Below, piece after piece: positions 1 to 8,226 of a stretch of DNA of 64,000 nucleotides (positions are counted from its first letter, which is position 1; each line of letters starts with the position of its first letter). The position numbers and the translations under genes were made by a program. The stretch covers positions 2,976,001 through 3,040,000 of the forward strand of contig NZ_CP117430.1 in the NCBI RefSeq assembly GCF_030687395.1, written 5' to 3'. This stretch comes from Pseudomonas wuhanensis (lineage in GTDB: Bacteria; Pseudomonadota; Gammaproteobacteria; Pseudomonadales; Pseudomonadaceae). The notes beneath the pieces were generated by a model. It was not told the origin of the DNA and did not search any database. It saw nothing but the letters and a program-made list of their open reading frames with translations.

Positions 1-507
1 GAGCTCTTGATGTAAAGTGTAAACATTGCTTAACGCTATAAGTGATGTCGCAGCGTCATGAGATGAAATGATCTTTGCGATGGCCAAAGCTACCGCAAGG
101 GGCCGAACCATCAGCCCTTTGAACAACAAGTACTTTCGATCATGAATTTACATGCCAGGGGGCGGCGTATACCTACTAAACGGACTTTCGTCTTGGTAAT
201 ACGTCGACTTGTTAGGTATCGACCACTCAAGGCGGCCTGTCAAATGTCACTAGTCAAAAATATAGCCTTTTGTCCAATAATTGATTAAAACGCTTCAACT
301 TGTTGTTTTATAAGGTTGTATTTTTGACGCGCTCACGGGCCTTGCTGGAATATGCACCTGCCCACGTCCCGGCGGATAGCGTGCAAACCATCCCTGTGCG
401 GGACCCGGCATACAGCGCCAGTATGACGTTCTGAGCCTTATGCATTGACGCACCCACCTCGTTTCGCTGGTGTTTTGTACCGGGCGGAGCGGGGCAACGT
501 CGCGTCA
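1..507. other. Left-edge intergenic DNA without a convincing gene
   Basis: I see no reading frame here with a good start, ribosome binding site and Pseudomonas codon use; the short frame on the minus strand near 308-508 has none of these. The stretch around 240-330 is AT-rich compared with the rest of the window. The segment may be the far upstream region of the chemoreceptor gene, or the edge of a gene outside the window. Confidence 0.4.
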
Positions 508-556
508 TGCACTTTTATAAAGCGTCACGAGTAACAACCTGCACCAGTCGGTGGCG
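508..556 (+). promoter_or_regulatory. Candidate NtrC binding sites upstream of the chemoreceptor
   Basis: Two TGCAC-type half sites are seen: TGCACTTTTA at 508-517 and TGCACCAGT at 540-548, the latter followed by CGGTGGCG, which partly completes a TGCACCA...TGGTGCA-like dyad. The same two words occur with nearly the same spacing (32 versus 30 nt) upstream of nirB at 62005 and 62035. Both pairs lie about 175-185 nt upstream of a sigma-54 promoter, a normal enhancer position. Assignment to NtrC is inference from the consensus and from the nirB context. Confidence 0.5.
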
Positions 557-713
557 GCTTAATGAGCTTTGGCTTTCTTTAGTCCTCGCGTCTCGAGTGG
601 TTGACCTTGTCATTCGATTTTCCTGAGAAGTCGACTTAACCATTACCTGCACTCGCTTAAGCCGCAGTCGTTGCGATAATCCTCCGTGAATCAGCACATT
701 CTTCGCTACTAAG

Positions 714-729
714 TGGCACAAAGCCTGCA
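714..729 (+). promoter_or_regulatory. Sigma-54 (-24/-12) promoter of the chemoreceptor gene
   Basis: TGGCAC-AAAGC-CTGCA matches the sigma-54 consensus TGGCAC-N5-TTGCA. The invariant GG (715-716) and GC (727-728) are separated by exactly 10 nt. Transcription should start near 739-741. An almost identical element (TGGCAC-AAAGG-CTGCA) stands before nirB at 62221. Confidence 0.75.
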
Positions 730-776
730 CCGTTGACATCAGGCCCACCTGAAACGCATTCGTGTGGGCGGCCCCC

Positions 777-907
777 TCGGTCAATGACGATCGATTGGCT
801 GAACAGGTCGGGGGCAACAGGGGTATCAGGCGAAGGCGGCAGATCGACACCGCGAATGAACAGGCAAAGACGCCTGAAACCGAGAAGGTTTCAGGCGTTT
901 TTTTTTT
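777..907 (+). promoter_or_regulatory. ANTAR-type two-hairpin antitermination leader with intrinsic terminator
   Basis: Hairpin P1 has stem TCGGTC/GATCGA (777-782, 789-794) around the hexaloop AATGAC. Hairpin P2 has stem CAGGC/GCCTG (861-865, 872-876) around the hexaloop AAAGAC. Both loops carry A at position 1 and G at position 4, the signature of RNAs bound by ANTAR proteins such as NasT. The 5' arm of a 12-bp terminator stem (870-881 with 887-898, loop GAGAA, then a T run to 907) overlaps P2, so P2 and the terminator exclude each other. The nirB leader of this window has the same arrangement. Antitermination by NasT at nirB is known in P. aeruginosa; its use here is inferred. Confidence 0.8.
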
Positions 908-982
908 GCTTTATGAACGTGTTGGTGGCGACTGCCAATTGCTGTGCTGCCCGTCGGGCAGGCATTAATCGGGGAATAATTG

Positions 983-2602
983 ATGGTCAAGTTGAGCACG
1001 GCACAACGTATCGTTATCGGCTTTTTGATTGCACCGTTGGCACTGATGGGCATGGCATTTTACGCGTTGCTCGATCTGGCAACGCTCAAGGAACAGTCGG
1101 TGGTTATCGTCAAGCAGGATTGGCCAAAGATCGGGCCGATCATGGTGATTGCCACCGGTGTACGGGACAACGCCAGGAACACTCGGGATTTGTTGATCGA
1201 CAAAGAGAATCAGCAAGCGCATCAGGCCATCGATGCCACCAAAAAGCGCATCAGCGAGGCACTTGAAACGCTCCAGCCGTTGTTCGATCTACCGGAAGGC
1301 AAGGCTGCCTATGCTGTCCTGAAAAAGAATCGCGAGGCTTATGTCACCGCGTTCACCCAGGTGCAGGCGTTGATCAGGCAGGGCGCTTTTGATGCCGCGA
1401 TGGCGCAGTTGAAACAGCAAGTCATCCCCGCCGAACATGAAGTTCACAAAAGCCTGGACGCCCTGATGACGCTGCAAGGGAAGATTTTCGCCGATCGTGA
1501 AAGGTCGGCGCTTGTCCTGTACAGCGAAGCGCGTCGGAACATGTTGGTGTTGCTTGTATTCTGCCTGGCCTCGGTCATCGTCGCTGCGCTCATCGTTACG
1601 CGTAGTGTCACCCGACCGTTGGGTGGCGAGCCCGATGATGCGGCACGGCTCTTGAGTCAAATCGCGCAGGGCGATCTGACGATTCAAGTGCCGGTGAATG
1701 CAAGTGCCGACGGTAGTGTGATGATGAACATGCACCAGATGCAGCAAAGCTTGAGCGCGATGGTCAAGCACATCGCGGCGTCGGTCGATCGGGTGGCCAG
1801 TTCCTCCGAAGAGCTGAGCGCAGTCAGCAGCCAGACCAGTAGCAGTTTGCAGTTGCAGGGCCTGGAGATCGAACAGGCTGCAGCAGCGGTCAATCAAATG
1901 ACAGCAGCCGTCGACGAGGTCGCACGCAATGCGGTCAGCACCAGCGAGGCGTCTCGGGTGTCCGAGCAAACCGCGCAACGTGGTCGTGCGCAAGTTCAGG
2001 AAACGGTGGCCTCGATAGGTACGCTGGCGGACGGCATGACGGACACCTCGCAGCGTATCCAGCAGTTGGCCGGGCGCGTGCAGGACATCAGTACGGTGCT
2101 GGATGTGATTCGCAGCATTGCCGAGCAAACCAATTTACTGGCCCTCAACGCTGCGATTGAAGCAGCCCGTGCCGGTGATGCCGGACGTGGTTTTGCGGTG
2201 GTCGCCGATGAGGTGCGGGCACTGGCCCATCGCACTCAGGTGTCGACCCAGGAAATCGAGCAGATGATTGGCAACATTCGGCTGGATACCGGACACGCGG
2301 TGACCGCCATGCAAAGCAGTGGTCACCTGGTGCAGACGACCCTGGAAGTCGCGCAACGCTCCGGCGAAGCATTGGAAGAGATCACCCGGTCAATCTCGCA
2401 GATCAACGAGCGCAACATGATGATCGCCAGTGCTACGGAGGAGCAGGCACTGGTGGCGCGTGAGGTGGATCGCAATCTGATGGGCATTCGCAACTTATCC
2501 GAACAGGTTTTGCTGGGGGCCCGGCATACCGACAGCGCCGGGCTGGAGCTGGCGCAGATGGCCGGCGCACTGCACCAGACGGTGGCGCGCTTCAAAATCT
2601 AG
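983..2602 (+). CDS. Methyl-accepting chemotaxis protein with 4-helix-bundle sensor domain
   Basis: Membrane chemoreceptor of 539 residues. TM1 spans about residues 10-30 and is followed by a periplasmic domain of about 155 residues resembling the 4HB_MCP family. TM2 spans about 187-206, then come a HAMP segment and a long cytoplasmic coiled coil. The highly conserved hairpin tip lies at about 378-420 (EQTNLLALNAAIEAARAG, then GRGFAVVADEVR), the CheA/CheW contact region. I chose ATG 983 over the adjacent TTG 980 because GGGGA at 971-975 sits 7 nt upstream. There is no C-terminal CheR-tethering pentapeptide. The ligand is unknown; the PilJ-type nitrate motif of McpN is not visible. The gene follows a sigma-54 promoter and an ANTAR terminator leader shared with nirB, which points to a nitrogen-related attractant (inference). 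Confidence 0.93.
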   Translation: MVKLSTAQRIVIGFLIAPLALMGMAFYALLDLATLKEQSVVIVKQDWPKIGPIMVIATGVRDNARNTRDLLIDKENQQAHQAIDATKKRISEALETLQPLFDLPEGKAAYAVLKKNREAYVTAFTQVQALIRQGAFDAAMAQLKQQVIPAEHEVHKSLDALMTLQGKIFADRERSALVLYSEARRNMLVLLVFCLASVIVAALIVTRSVTRPLGGEPDDAARLLSQIAQGDLTIQVPVNASADGSVMMNMHQMQQSLSAMVKHIAASVDRVASSSEELSAVSSQTSSSLQLQGLEIEQAAAAVNQMTAAVDEVARNAVSTSEASRVSEQTAQRGRAQVQETVASIGTLADGMTDTSQRIQQLAGRVQDISTVLDVIRSIAEQTNLLALNAAIEAARAGDAGRGFAVVADEVRALAHRTQVSTQEIEQMIGNIRLDTGHAVTAMQSSGHLVQTTLEVAQRSGEALEEITRSISQINERNMMIASATEEQALVAREVDRNLMGIRNLSEQVLLGARHTDSAGLELAQMAGALHQTVARFKI

Positions 2603-2640
2603 CCAGTGGTCGTTCCAAAGCACCCGATGCCAGACAGTTA

Positions 2641-2652
2641 AACGCTCCCACA
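2641..2652. repeat. Solitary half REP sequence
   Basis: The stretch cgctcccacagg matches the outer end of the REP arms found elsewhere in the window (for example at 23089-23099), but no inverted partner lies nearby. The following word ACTGACTGGCATT (2657-2669) also occurs just after the REPIN at 61834, so this is probably a decayed element rather than chance. Confidence 0.35.
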
Positions 2653-2775
2653 GGTTCCACTGACTGGCATTACTCAAATCGCTTCCAGAAAGCGCACCGA
2701 CTCATCCCTTGATAACAACGCTCCTCTCAGTTGGATCCCACTGAGCAGTGGTTGCGCTTCCATTCTGCACGCATG

Positions 2776-2794
2776 TTAAAAAATGTTATTTTAA
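2776..2794. promoter_or_regulatory. AT-rich palindrome upstream of the GntR gene
   Basis: TTAAAA-N7-TTTTAA is an inverted repeat about 80 nt before the GntR start in an AT-rich patch. It could be an operator for the GntR regulator or simply a promoter -10 region. It does not resemble the TGGT-N-ACCA core typical of FadR-like proteins, so the assignment is weak. Confidence 0.25.
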
Positions 2795-2873
2795 AAAACG
2801 CTTCACATAATCCGTTCATTGGGGGATTATCTGCTCAACCTGTATGACAACCTGATAACAAGACAAAAACAGG

Positions 2874-3587
2874 ATGGCTACGATGTTCGACAAGGTCCCG
2901 ACTCACGTGCTGAGTGACAGCGTCGCTCAGCAGTTGCTGGACAAGATTGAGAACGGTGTGTTCGCCACCGGCAGCAAACTGCCCAGTGAAGCCATGCTCT
3001 CGGAAGCCTTCGGTGTCAGTCGCACCGTGGTCCGCGAAGCCATTTCCCGTCTCAAGAACGAAGGCGTGCTGCAGCCCCAACAAGGGCGCGGCATCTTCGT
3101 CACCGCCAACGCCAACATCCGCCCGCTGCGTATCGATTACGCCGAAGCCAATCTGCCCGGCAGTGTCTTTCACCTGTTGGCGCTACGACGTGCTATCGAA
3201 GCGGAAATCGCCTGCGAGGCGGCGCTCAATCGCAGCGAGGCCGATCTGGTGCAGATTGACGAGGCGTTGGCACACATTGATGAAGAGGTGGATGAAGGGC
3301 TGGACGGTGTTCGCGCCGATGTGGCTTTTCACCGTGCCATCGCTCAAGCCACGGGCAATCCCTACTTTCTCAAGACACTGGAATTCGTCAGCCAGTACCT
3401 GGAGGCTGCGACCCGTATCACCCGCACCAATGAAGCGGGCAGGGCGGATTTCTCCCGTCAGGTGCATGAAGAACATCAAGCGATCGTGGCGGCCATTCGG
3501 CTGCGCGATCCGCTCGCCGCCGGGCATGCCGCCCGTGCCCATATCTACAACGCGGCCCGCCGCCTGCGCCTTGCCGGCGTGGAATAG
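2874..3587 (+). CDS. GntR/FadR-family regulator of the tetronate cluster
   Basis: 237 residues. A winged-helix domain at about 10-75 contains GSKLPSEAMLSEAFGVSRTV and the wing QQGRGIFV. A C-terminal FCD effector domain (about 100-225) contains the metal/ligand-type positions DVAFHRAIAQATGN and HEEHQAIVAAI. The family represses catabolic operons and is released by a pathway acid. It lies 41 nt upstream of ltnD in the same direction, so it probably controls the ltnD-otnK-otnC-permease-otnI genes. ATG 2874 gives the longest protein; ATG 2883 is a serious alternative because AGGA at 2871-2874 would then be 8 nt upstream. Confidence 0.88.
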   Translation: MATMFDKVPTHVLSDSVAQQLLDKIENGVFATGSKLPSEAMLSEAFGVSRTVVREAISRLKNEGVLQPQQGRGIFVTANANIRPLRIDYAEANLPGSVFHLLALRRAIEAEIACEAALNRSEADLVQIDEALAHIDEEVDEGLDGVRADVAFHRAIAQATGNPYFLKTLEFVSQYLEAATRITRTNEAGRADFSRQVHEEHQAIVAAIRLRDPLAAGHAARAHIYNAARRLRLAGVE

Positions 3588-3628
3588 GCCGCTGTTTTCC
3601 TCATAAGCCGGTCACTAAGGAGTACCCC

Positions 3629-4534
3629 ATGAATAGCAAGAATGTCGGTGTTGTCGGTCTGGGCGCGATGGGCCTGGGCATTGCCCGCTCACTGTTGCGC
3701 AGTGGCTTTAATGTGCATGCCTGCGATGTCCGTGCCGCGGTGACTGAACAGTTTGCCAGCGAGGGCGGCGTGGCGTGTTCTTCTCCCGCGCACATGGCTG
3801 CCGAGTGCGACGTGATCATTACCGTGGTGGTGAATGCCGAGCAGACCGAAACCGTATTGTTTGGCGAGGGTGGTGCCGTCGCTGCGTTGCGTCCTGGCAG
3901 CCTGGTGATCGGTTGCGCCACTGTGGCGCCGACCTACGCCGTCGATCTGGGCCAGCGCCTGACCGCGCAAGGCTTGCTGTATCTGGATGCGCCGATTTCC
4001 GGTGGCGCGGCCAAGGCGGCTGCCGGTGAAATGACCATGATGACGTCTGGCCCGGCCGACGCTTATGCCAAGGCCGAAGCGGTCCTCGCGGGCATGGCCG
4101 GCAAGGTCTATCGCCTGGGTGACAGCCATGGCCTGGGTTCGAAGGTCAAGATCATCAACCAACTGCTCGCCGGGGTACACATCGCGGCCTCCGCCGAAGC
4201 CATGGCGCTGGGCCTGCGTGAAGGGGTCGACGCCGATGCACTTTACGAAGTGATCACCCACAGCGCCGGTAATTCCTGGATGTTCGAAAACCGCGTGCCG
4301 CACATTCTCAAGGCCGACTACACGCCGTTGTCCGCGGTGGATATTTTCGTCAAGGATCTGGGGCTGGTGCTGGATACCGCGCGGGCCAGCAAATTCCCGC
4401 TGCCGTTGTCGGCCACCGCCCACCAGATGTTCATGCAGGCTTCCAGTGCAGGTTTCGGTCGTGAGGACGACTCGGCGGTGATCAAGATTTTCCCCGGCAT
4501 CGAGTTGCCGACTGCCAAGACTGAGCCGGTTTGA
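3629..4534 (+). CDS. ltnD: L-threonate/tetronate dehydrogenase (3-hydroxyisobutyrate dehydrogenase family)
   Basis: NAD-dependent oxidation of a tetronate (L-threonate or D-erythronate) to the 2-oxo acid, the first step of the pathway. 301 residues, normal for the family. A Rossmann motif GLGAMG occurs at residues 10-15, a substrate-binding segment DAPISGG at about 120-126, and the catalytic lysine region GSKVKIINQ at about 170-178. A strong AAGGAG ribosome site precedes the ATG. It is the first enzyme gene of the operon and is followed 10 nt later by the kinase. The LtnD assignment rests on the neighbouring DUF1537 kinase and class II aldolase; in isolation it could only be called a 3-hydroxyacid dehydrogenase. 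Confidence 0.88.
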   Translation: MNSKNVGVVGLGAMGLGIARSLLRSGFNVHACDVRAAVTEQFASEGGVACSSPAHMAAECDVIITVVVNAEQTETVLFGEGGAVAALRPGSLVIGCATVAPTYAVDLGQRLTAQGLLYLDAPISGGAAKAAAGEMTMMTSGPADAYAKAEAVLAGMAGKVYRLGDSHGLGSKVKIINQLLAGVHIAASAEAMALGLREGVDADALYEVITHSAGNSWMFENRVPHILKADYTPLSAVDIFVKDLGLVLDTARASKFPLPLSATAHQMFMQASSAGFGREDDSAVIKIFPGIELPTAKTEPV

Positions 4535-4544
4535 GGAACGCCCA

Positions 4545-5843
4545 ATGAACACAACCACCGCACGCCCATTGCTGGGTTGCATCGCCGACGATTTCACCGG
4601 TGCTACGGACCTCGCCAACATGCTGGTGCGCGGCGGTATGCGCACCGTGCAAAGCATCGGCATTCCAAGCAACGAAGTGGCTGCCGGGCTTGATGCCGAT
4701 GCGATTGTCATCGCCCTGAAGTCGCGCACCATTCCGGTCACCGAGGCGGTCGAACAATCCCTCGCAGCACTGGCCTGGCTGCGTGAGCAAGGCTGCGAGC
4801 AGATTTTCTTCAAGTACTGCTCAACGTTCGACTCCACCGCGGCCGGCAATATTGGCCAGGTCAGCGAAGCGCTGCTGGCGGCACTGGGCAGCGACTTCAC
4901 CCTGGCGTGCCCGGCGTTCCCTGAAAATGGCCGGACGATCTTTCGCGGTCACTTGTTTGTGCAGGATCAACTGCTCAGCGAGTCGGGCATGCAGCATCAT
5001 CCGCTGACGCCGATGACCGACGCCAATCTGGTTCGGGTGCTGCAATCGCAGACCGGTCTGAACGTCGGCTTGTTGCGCTACGACACCATTGCCCAAGGTG
5101 CCGAGCCGGTGCGTGAGCGAATCAAAGAGCTACGGGCTCAAGGTGTCGGCATGGCGATTGCCGATGCCTTGTCGGACCGCGATCTGTACACCCTCGGGAC
5201 CGCCTGTGCCGACCTGCCGTTGCTCACCGGCGGTTCGGGGCTTGCGTTGGGCTTGCCGGAAAACTTCCGTCGCGCCGGCAAATTGCGTGACCTCGATGCC
5301 TCGAAACTCCCGGCAGTATCGGGCGGTGAAGTGGTATTGGCCGGCAGCGCTTCGATCGCTACCAATGGGCAAGTGGCAGCCTGGCTCGAAGCCGGTCGGC
5401 CGGCGCTGCGGATTGATCCGTTGGCCCTGGCGGCTGGCGAACCCGTGGTTGCCCAGGCTCTGGCCTTCGCCAAGAACAATGAACAAACCGTATTGATCTA
5501 CGCCACCAGCGCACCGGACGAGGTCAAGGCAGTGCAACAACAGTTAGGCGTCGAGCAGGCAGGCAGCCTGGTGGAAAACGCGTTTGGCGAAATCGCCGAA
5601 GGCCTGCGCCAGAGCGGCGTACGACGCTTCGTGATTGCCGGCGGTGAAACCTCGGGTGCCGTGGTTCAGGCGCTGGGTGTGCAGCTGCTGCAGATCGGCG
5701 CGCAGATCGATCCGGGTGTGCCGGCGACGGTCAGCAGCACGGATGAGCCTCTTGCCTTGGCGCTCAAATCGGGCAACTTCGGTGGTCGGGATTTCTTCAG
5801 CAAAGCGCTGAAGCAACTGGCCCAGACCGGAGGTGCGCAGTGA
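4545..5843 (+). CDS. otnK: 3-oxo-tetronate kinase (four-carbon acid sugar kinase, DUF1537)
   Basis: Phosphorylates 3-oxo-tetronate at the 4-position using ATP. 432 residues with the two-lobed DUF1537 layout. The N-terminal acid-sugar-binding lobe begins GCIADDFTGATD (about 11-22), and the C-terminal nucleotide lobe contains GGETSGAVVQALG near residue 366. GAGGA precedes the ATG. Its stop overlaps the GTG start of otnC (GTGA), so the two are translationally coupled. The DUF1537 kinase family and its pairing with LtnD, OtnC and OtnI are established for acid-sugar catabolism. The D-erythronate versus L-threonate preference cannot be read from sequence. Confidence 0.92.
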   Translation: MNTTTARPLLGCIADDFTGATDLANMLVRGGMRTVQSIGIPSNEVAAGLDADAIVIALKSRTIPVTEAVEQSLAALAWLREQGCEQIFFKYCSTFDSTAAGNIGQVSEALLAALGSDFTLACPAFPENGRTIFRGHLFVQDQLLSESGMQHHPLTPMTDANLVRVLQSQTGLNVGLLRYDTIAQGAEPVRERIKELRAQGVGMAIADALSDRDLYTLGTACADLPLLTGGSGLALGLPENFRRAGKLRDLDASKLPAVSGGEVVLAGSASIATNGQVAAWLEAGRPALRIDPLALAAGEPVVAQALAFAKNNEQTVLIYATSAPDEVKAVQQQLGVEQAGSLVENAFGEIAEGLRQSGVRRFVIAGGETSGAVVQALGVQLLQIGAQIDPGVPATVSSTDEPLALALKSGNFGGRDFFSKALKQLAQTGGAQ

Positions 5844-6478
5844 GTAATGAAAACGCCTTGCGCGAAGAAATCTGCCAGGTCGGTCGCAGCCTTTATGAAC
5901 GCGGTTACACCGTCGGCAGCGCCGGCAATATCAGCGCGCGTCTGGATGACGGTTGGCTGATCACGCCGACCGATGTCTGTCTCGGCCGCCTCGACCCGGC
6001 GACCATCGCCAAGGTCAATCTGGCGGGCGAATGGGTCTCTGGTGACAAGCCTTCGAAGACCCTGGCGCTGCATCGCCAGGTCTACGACCGCAACCCGAGC
6101 GTCGGTGGCGTGGTGCATACCCATTCCACCCATCTGGTGGCGTTGACGCTGGCAGGTGTCTGGCAGCCGGACAACATCCTGCCGCCGCTGACGCCGTATC
6201 AGGTGATGAAAGTCGGGCCTATCCCGTTGATTGGTTACGAGCGGCCCGGTTCATCGAAGGTGGCCGAGCAGGTTGCGCAATTGGCCAACAGCGTTCGCGG
6301 CGTGATGCTCGAACGGCTGGGGCCGGTGGTCTGGGAAAGTTCGGTTTCCAGGGCCAGCTACGCCCTGGAAGAACTCGAGGAAACCGCGCGGCTGTGGCTG
6401 ATGAGCAATCCCAAGCCCGAACCGCTCGATCAGGCAGCACTGGACGAGTTGCGGGTGACCTTTGGCGCGCACTGGTAG
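5840..6478 (+). CDS. otnC: 3-oxo-tetronate 4-phosphate decarboxylase (class II aldolase family)
   Basis: Expected to decarboxylate 3-oxo-tetronate 4-phosphate to dihydroxyacetone phosphate and CO2. 212 residues of the class II aldolase/adducin fold, with GSAGNISAR at about 26-34 and the metal-binding VHTHSTH at 92-98. GTG start with GGAGG 6 nt upstream, overlapping the otnK stop. Oddity: the third metal-ligand histidine of the family, normally in an xHGPVV motif, is leucine here (RLGPVVW, Leu160, codon 6317-6319). This may impair or alter metal binding; the rest of the protein looks intact. Confidence 0.85.
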   Translation: MSNENALREEICQVGRSLYERGYTVGSAGNISARLDDGWLITPTDVCLGRLDPATIAKVNLAGEWVSGDKPSKTLALHRQVYDRNPSVGGVVHTHSTHLVALTLAGVWQPDNILPPLTPYQVMKVGPIPLIGYERPGSSKVAEQVAQLANSVRGVMLERLGPVVWESSVSRASYALEELEETARLWLMSNPKPEPLDQAALDELRVTFGAHW

Positions 6479-6595
6479 CGCTCTAGTTTTTTTTTCACGA
6501 CAGACCGATAACGCAGGCCCTGTTCGGGAGACGCGCAGCGACTCCCCACGACCCCGGCTTGCCTGAAAAATACAATAACAAGAGGACATCCAGGC

Positions 6596-6667
6596 ATGAC
6601 TCATCTTCACTGCGGCATTTTTAGAAGAACCCATTCGTTCACCCGGCGTGGAGGGCTTCTGAAATGA
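6596..6667 (+). CDS. Possible 23-residue leader peptide coupled to the permease
   Basis: ATG 6596 is preceded by AGAGGA at about 6580-6585 and opens a 23-codon frame ending in a TGA that overlaps the permease start (ATGA at 6664-6667). The peptide begins MTHLHCGIFRR and resembles nothing I know. The overlap suggests translational coupling or a leader peptide, but at this length it may be chance. The rest of 6479-6595 holds only a T-rich tract after otnC. Confidence 0.3.
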   Translation: MTHLHCGIFRRTHSFTRRGGLLK

Positions 6668-8124
6668 GCCCGTTAATCTTGATGGTTACCGCGGGGCTAG
6701 GGATCGCTCTGTTGTTGTTTTTGGTGCTCAAGTACAAGTTCCAGCCGTTCGTGGCCTTGATGCTGGTGAGCATTCTGGTGGCGCTGGTGGCCGGGGTGAA
6801 ACCGGCCGATCTGGTCGCCACCATTGAAGGCGGCATGGGCAAGACCCTGGGCCATATCGCGATCATCATTGCCCTGGGCGCGATGATCGGGCGGATCATC
6901 GAACTCTCCGGCGGTGCCGAGGCGCTGGCCAAGACGTTGATTAACCGTTTCGGCAATCGACGCACACCATTGGCGCTGACGATTGCCGGGTTCATGGTCG
7001 GGGTGCCGGTGTTCTTCGAGGTCGGCGTGATCATCCTGATGCCGCTGGCCTATGGCGTCGCTCGCAGTGCGCGCAAGCCGTTGTTGGTGTTCGCGCTGCC
7101 GATGTGTGCTGCGTTGCTGACCGTACACGCCTTCCTGCCGCCACACCCTGGTGCGGTGGCTGCTGCCAGCCAGTTGGGTGCCGACCTCGGCCGCGTGCTG
7201 ATGTTCGGTCTGCCGATCACCGCGTTCCTTTGCTATGTCGGCTATCGCGTAGCGGGGCGCATGACCCGTCGGGTGTACCCGATGACTGACGATATTCGTT
7301 CCGAGGTCTACGGCCCGCATGTCACCAACGAGGACCTGGCGGCCTGGTCCAATGGCAACGGCAAGAGCGCTGAACGAGCCGCTGTGGCCGCGTCTCATAT
7401 GGGCCTGGAAGAAGCCACCAGCAGCATCGTCTCGAAGTTGCCGCCGGCGCCACCACCGGGTTTTGGTCTGATCGTCAGCCTGATTGTGTTGCCGATCATT
7501 CTGATCCTGCTGGGAACGCTGTCCACCTCGTTGCTGCCGGCCGACTCGGTCCTGCGCGGCATCATGACCGTGCTCGGCGCGCCGCTGGTGGCGCTGCTGA
7601 TCGATACCTTGCTGTGTGCCTGGTTGCTGGGTTCGCGTCGGGGCTGGAGTCGTACCCAGGTGTCTGACGTGATCGGCTCGGCCTTGCCTGGCGTGGCCAT
7701 GGTGATTTTGATTGCCGGCGCCGGCGGGGTGTTCGGCAAGGTGTTGGTGGATACCGGAATCGGCGCCGTCGTCTCCGATATGCTGCGCACCACCGGTCTG
7801 CCGGTACTCGCCCTGGGCTTTCTGCTGACCATGCTGTTGCGTGCGGTTCAGGGTTCGACCACGGTGGCGCTGGTGACCACCGCCGGCATTATCAGCCCGC
7901 TGATCGCTACCCTCGATCTCACGGCGAACCACATGGCGCTGTTGTGCCTGGCCATGGGCGGTGGCGGGTTGGCCATGTCCCACATCAATGATGCCGGTTA
8001 CTGGATCTTCACCAAACTGTCCGGGCTGAACGTGGCCGACGGCTTGCGCACCTGGACGGTGTTGACCACCTTGCTCGGTACGTTGGGTTTCGGTATTACC
8101 TTGTTGATCTGGCCGTTTGTCTAA
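6664..8124 (+). CDS. GntP-family permease, likely tetronate uptake
   Basis: Inner-membrane proton symporter of the gluconate permease (GntP) family, 486 residues, with about 12-14 hydrophobic segments from residue 5 to the C-terminus and a hydrophilic central loop at about 205-255. Conserved family stretches include GVPVFFEVGVIILMP (about 117-131) and FLPPHPGAVAAA (about 156-167), typical of sugar-acid carriers. GGAGG lies 8 nt before the ATG. Position between otnC and otnI makes uptake of threonate/erythronate the likely role; substrate identity is inferred from context. Confidence 0.9.
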   Translation: MSPLILMVTAGLGIALLLFLVLKYKFQPFVALMLVSILVALVAGVKPADLVATIEGGMGKTLGHIAIIIALGAMIGRIIELSGGAEALAKTLINRFGNRRTPLALTIAGFMVGVPVFFEVGVIILMPLAYGVARSARKPLLVFALPMCAALLTVHAFLPPHPGAVAAASQLGADLGRVLMFGLPITAFLCYVGYRVAGRMTRRVYPMTDDIRSEVYGPHVTNEDLAAWSNGNGKSAERAAVAASHMGLEEATSSIVSKLPPAPPPGFGLIVSLIVLPIILILLGTLSTSLLPADSVLRGIMTVLGAPLVALLIDTLLCAWLLGSRRGWSRTQVSDVIGSALPGVAMVILIAGAGGVFGKVLVDTGIGAVVSDMLRTTGLPVLALGFLLTMLLRAVQGSTTVALVTTAGIISPLIATLDLTANHMALLCLAMGGGGLAMSHINDAGYWIFTKLSGLNVADGLRTWTVLTTLLGTLGFGITLLIWPFV

Positions 8125-8136
8125 CGCACTGTCGAC

Positions 8137-8206
8137 TTGTGGGAGCCAGGCTTGCCGGCGAAGACGTCCTTAAGAGCGCCTTCGCCGGCAAGCCTGGCTC
8201 CTACAA
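8137..8206. repeat. REPIN-like inverted repeat
   Basis: Two 27-nt arms (8137-8163 and 8180-8206) are inverted copies with one mismatch, core GGGAGCCAGGCTTGCCGG. They lie in the gap between the permease and otnI and belong to the Pseudomonas extragenic palindromes. The transcript would form a strong hairpin that could stabilise or partly terminate the upstream mRNA. Confidence 0.85.
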
Positions 8207-8226
8207 AAACATACATAGGAGCTACC

